Below, in pieces: positions 15,857 through 16,150 of a DNA stretch of 16,150 nt (its first letter is position 1; every line of letters starts with the position of its first letter). A program made the translations under genes and the position numbers. The stretch is from NCBI GenBank assembly GCA_944323585.1, contig CALUTA010000020.1, forward strand, positions 1 to 16,150, given 5' to 3'. Source of the DNA: Candidatus Gastranaerophilales bacterium (GTDB lineage: Bacteria > Cyanobacteriota > Vampirovibrionia > Gastranaerophilales > Gastranaerophilaceae). The notes under the pieces were generated by a model. The model ran no database searches. It saw nothing but the letters and a program-made list of their open reading frames with translations, and was not told the DNA's origin.

Positions 15857-15863
15857 ATTTTTT

Positions 15864-16150
15864 ATGCAGCTTGCAGCAATGCAGACAACGACATTGAAAG
15901 CCGGCACATGTCCGCACGGACTGCCATTAGGCGCCTGCCCGATTTGTAACGGAATGGGCGGTGGAGGCGGAATGAGAAAAGCCGATTTTTCCGCAAAACC
16001 CGGAGAAATGAGCTGGAATGAATGTGCCGCAATCGGAGCTTTCTTAAAAGCACAGGCAAACGCAAGAGCGCAACGCCAGCAGGATGCATTGAATTTTGCA
16101 GCACAAATGCAAAACTTTCAGACCTCAATGGATGCAGCAAGAGGAAGGCT
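15864..16150 (+). CDS. Unknown protein with N-terminal CPHG/CPIC motif (3' end beyond window)
   Basis: The frame opens at the ATG at 15864, with GAGAGGA 6 nt upstream, and stays open to the right edge: 95 complete codons and part of another. Residues 16-28 hold a compact Cys/His set, CPHG then CPIC (C16, H18, C25, C28), like half of a treble-clef or zinc-ribbon site. A Gly-rich run follows (30-36). After a KPGEMSWNECAA segment (45-56, with C54), the protein becomes an Ala/Gln/Arg-rich helix (about 58-95) likely to continue as a coiled coil. There is no signal peptide or membrane segment. Motifs of this kind are familiar to me from uncharacterised proteins of the Melainabacteria group, but I know no function. 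Metal binding is inferred from cysteine spacing alone. Confidence 0.7.
   Translation, partial: MQLAAMQTTTLKAGTCPHGLPLGACPICNGMGGGGGMRKADFSAKPGEMSWNECAAIGAFLKAQANARAQRQQDALNFAAQMQNFQTSMDAARGR

Noticed and set aside
15862..16140. 92-codon minus-strand open frame
   Set aside because: It lies opposite the CPHG/CPIC gene, which has a strong ribosome binding site and a sensible motif; the minus-strand product is Arg/Leu/Ser-rich without motifs.

Overview
The window looks like a stretch of chromosome from an AT-rich, double-membraned (diderm) bacterium. An outer-membrane secretin, a lipoprotein and a large exported adhesin show the second membrane. My best guess is a gut relative of the Cyanobacteria (Melainabacteria/Vampirovibrionia, Gastranaerophilales type). 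This rests on the AT-rich coding style, on a PilB-type ATPase of the length I associate with cyanobacterial PilB, and on accessory proteins of a style I associate with that group. The affiliation is inference; no rRNA or other phylogenetic marker is present.

From right to left on the minus strand, the genes are: a uridine-kinase-like P-loop kinase (12690-13547); a compact type IV pilus/type II secretion cluster of lipoprotein (11675-12490), secretin (9743-11653), PilB/GspE ATPase (7717-9729) and PilC/GspF platform (6491-7708); a short-chain dehydrogenase (5672-6484); rimO (4260-5570); a MOP-superfamily polysaccharide flippase (2738-4189); and the N-terminal 842 residues of a giant filamentous adhesin (1-2528) that runs off the left edge. 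The four pilus genes and the SDR are separated by only 21, 13, 8 and 6 nt, so they look co-transcribed. RimO, flippase and adhesin follow at 101, 70 and 209 nt, and the adhesin probably has its own promoter. The cluster has no pilins, PilMNO or PilT, so these must be elsewhere if the machine works.

On the plus strand, diverging from the kinase gene, is a 630-residue protein with no recognisable signal peptide. It has N-terminal helical repeats, a turn-rich beta region and a C-terminal HEFGH zinc-peptidase motif (13751-15643). After a 220-nt gap with a TTGACA promoter, an operator-like palindrome and a structured leader comes the start of a small protein with paired CPHG/CPIC motifs (15864 to the right edge).

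The least explained parts are the signal-less predicted metallopeptidase, the leader plus Cys-motif gene at the right edge, and the higher-order repeat structure of the adhesin. No RNA genes, CRISPR arrays or insertion sequences were seen, and no gene-free stretch exceeds 220 nt.
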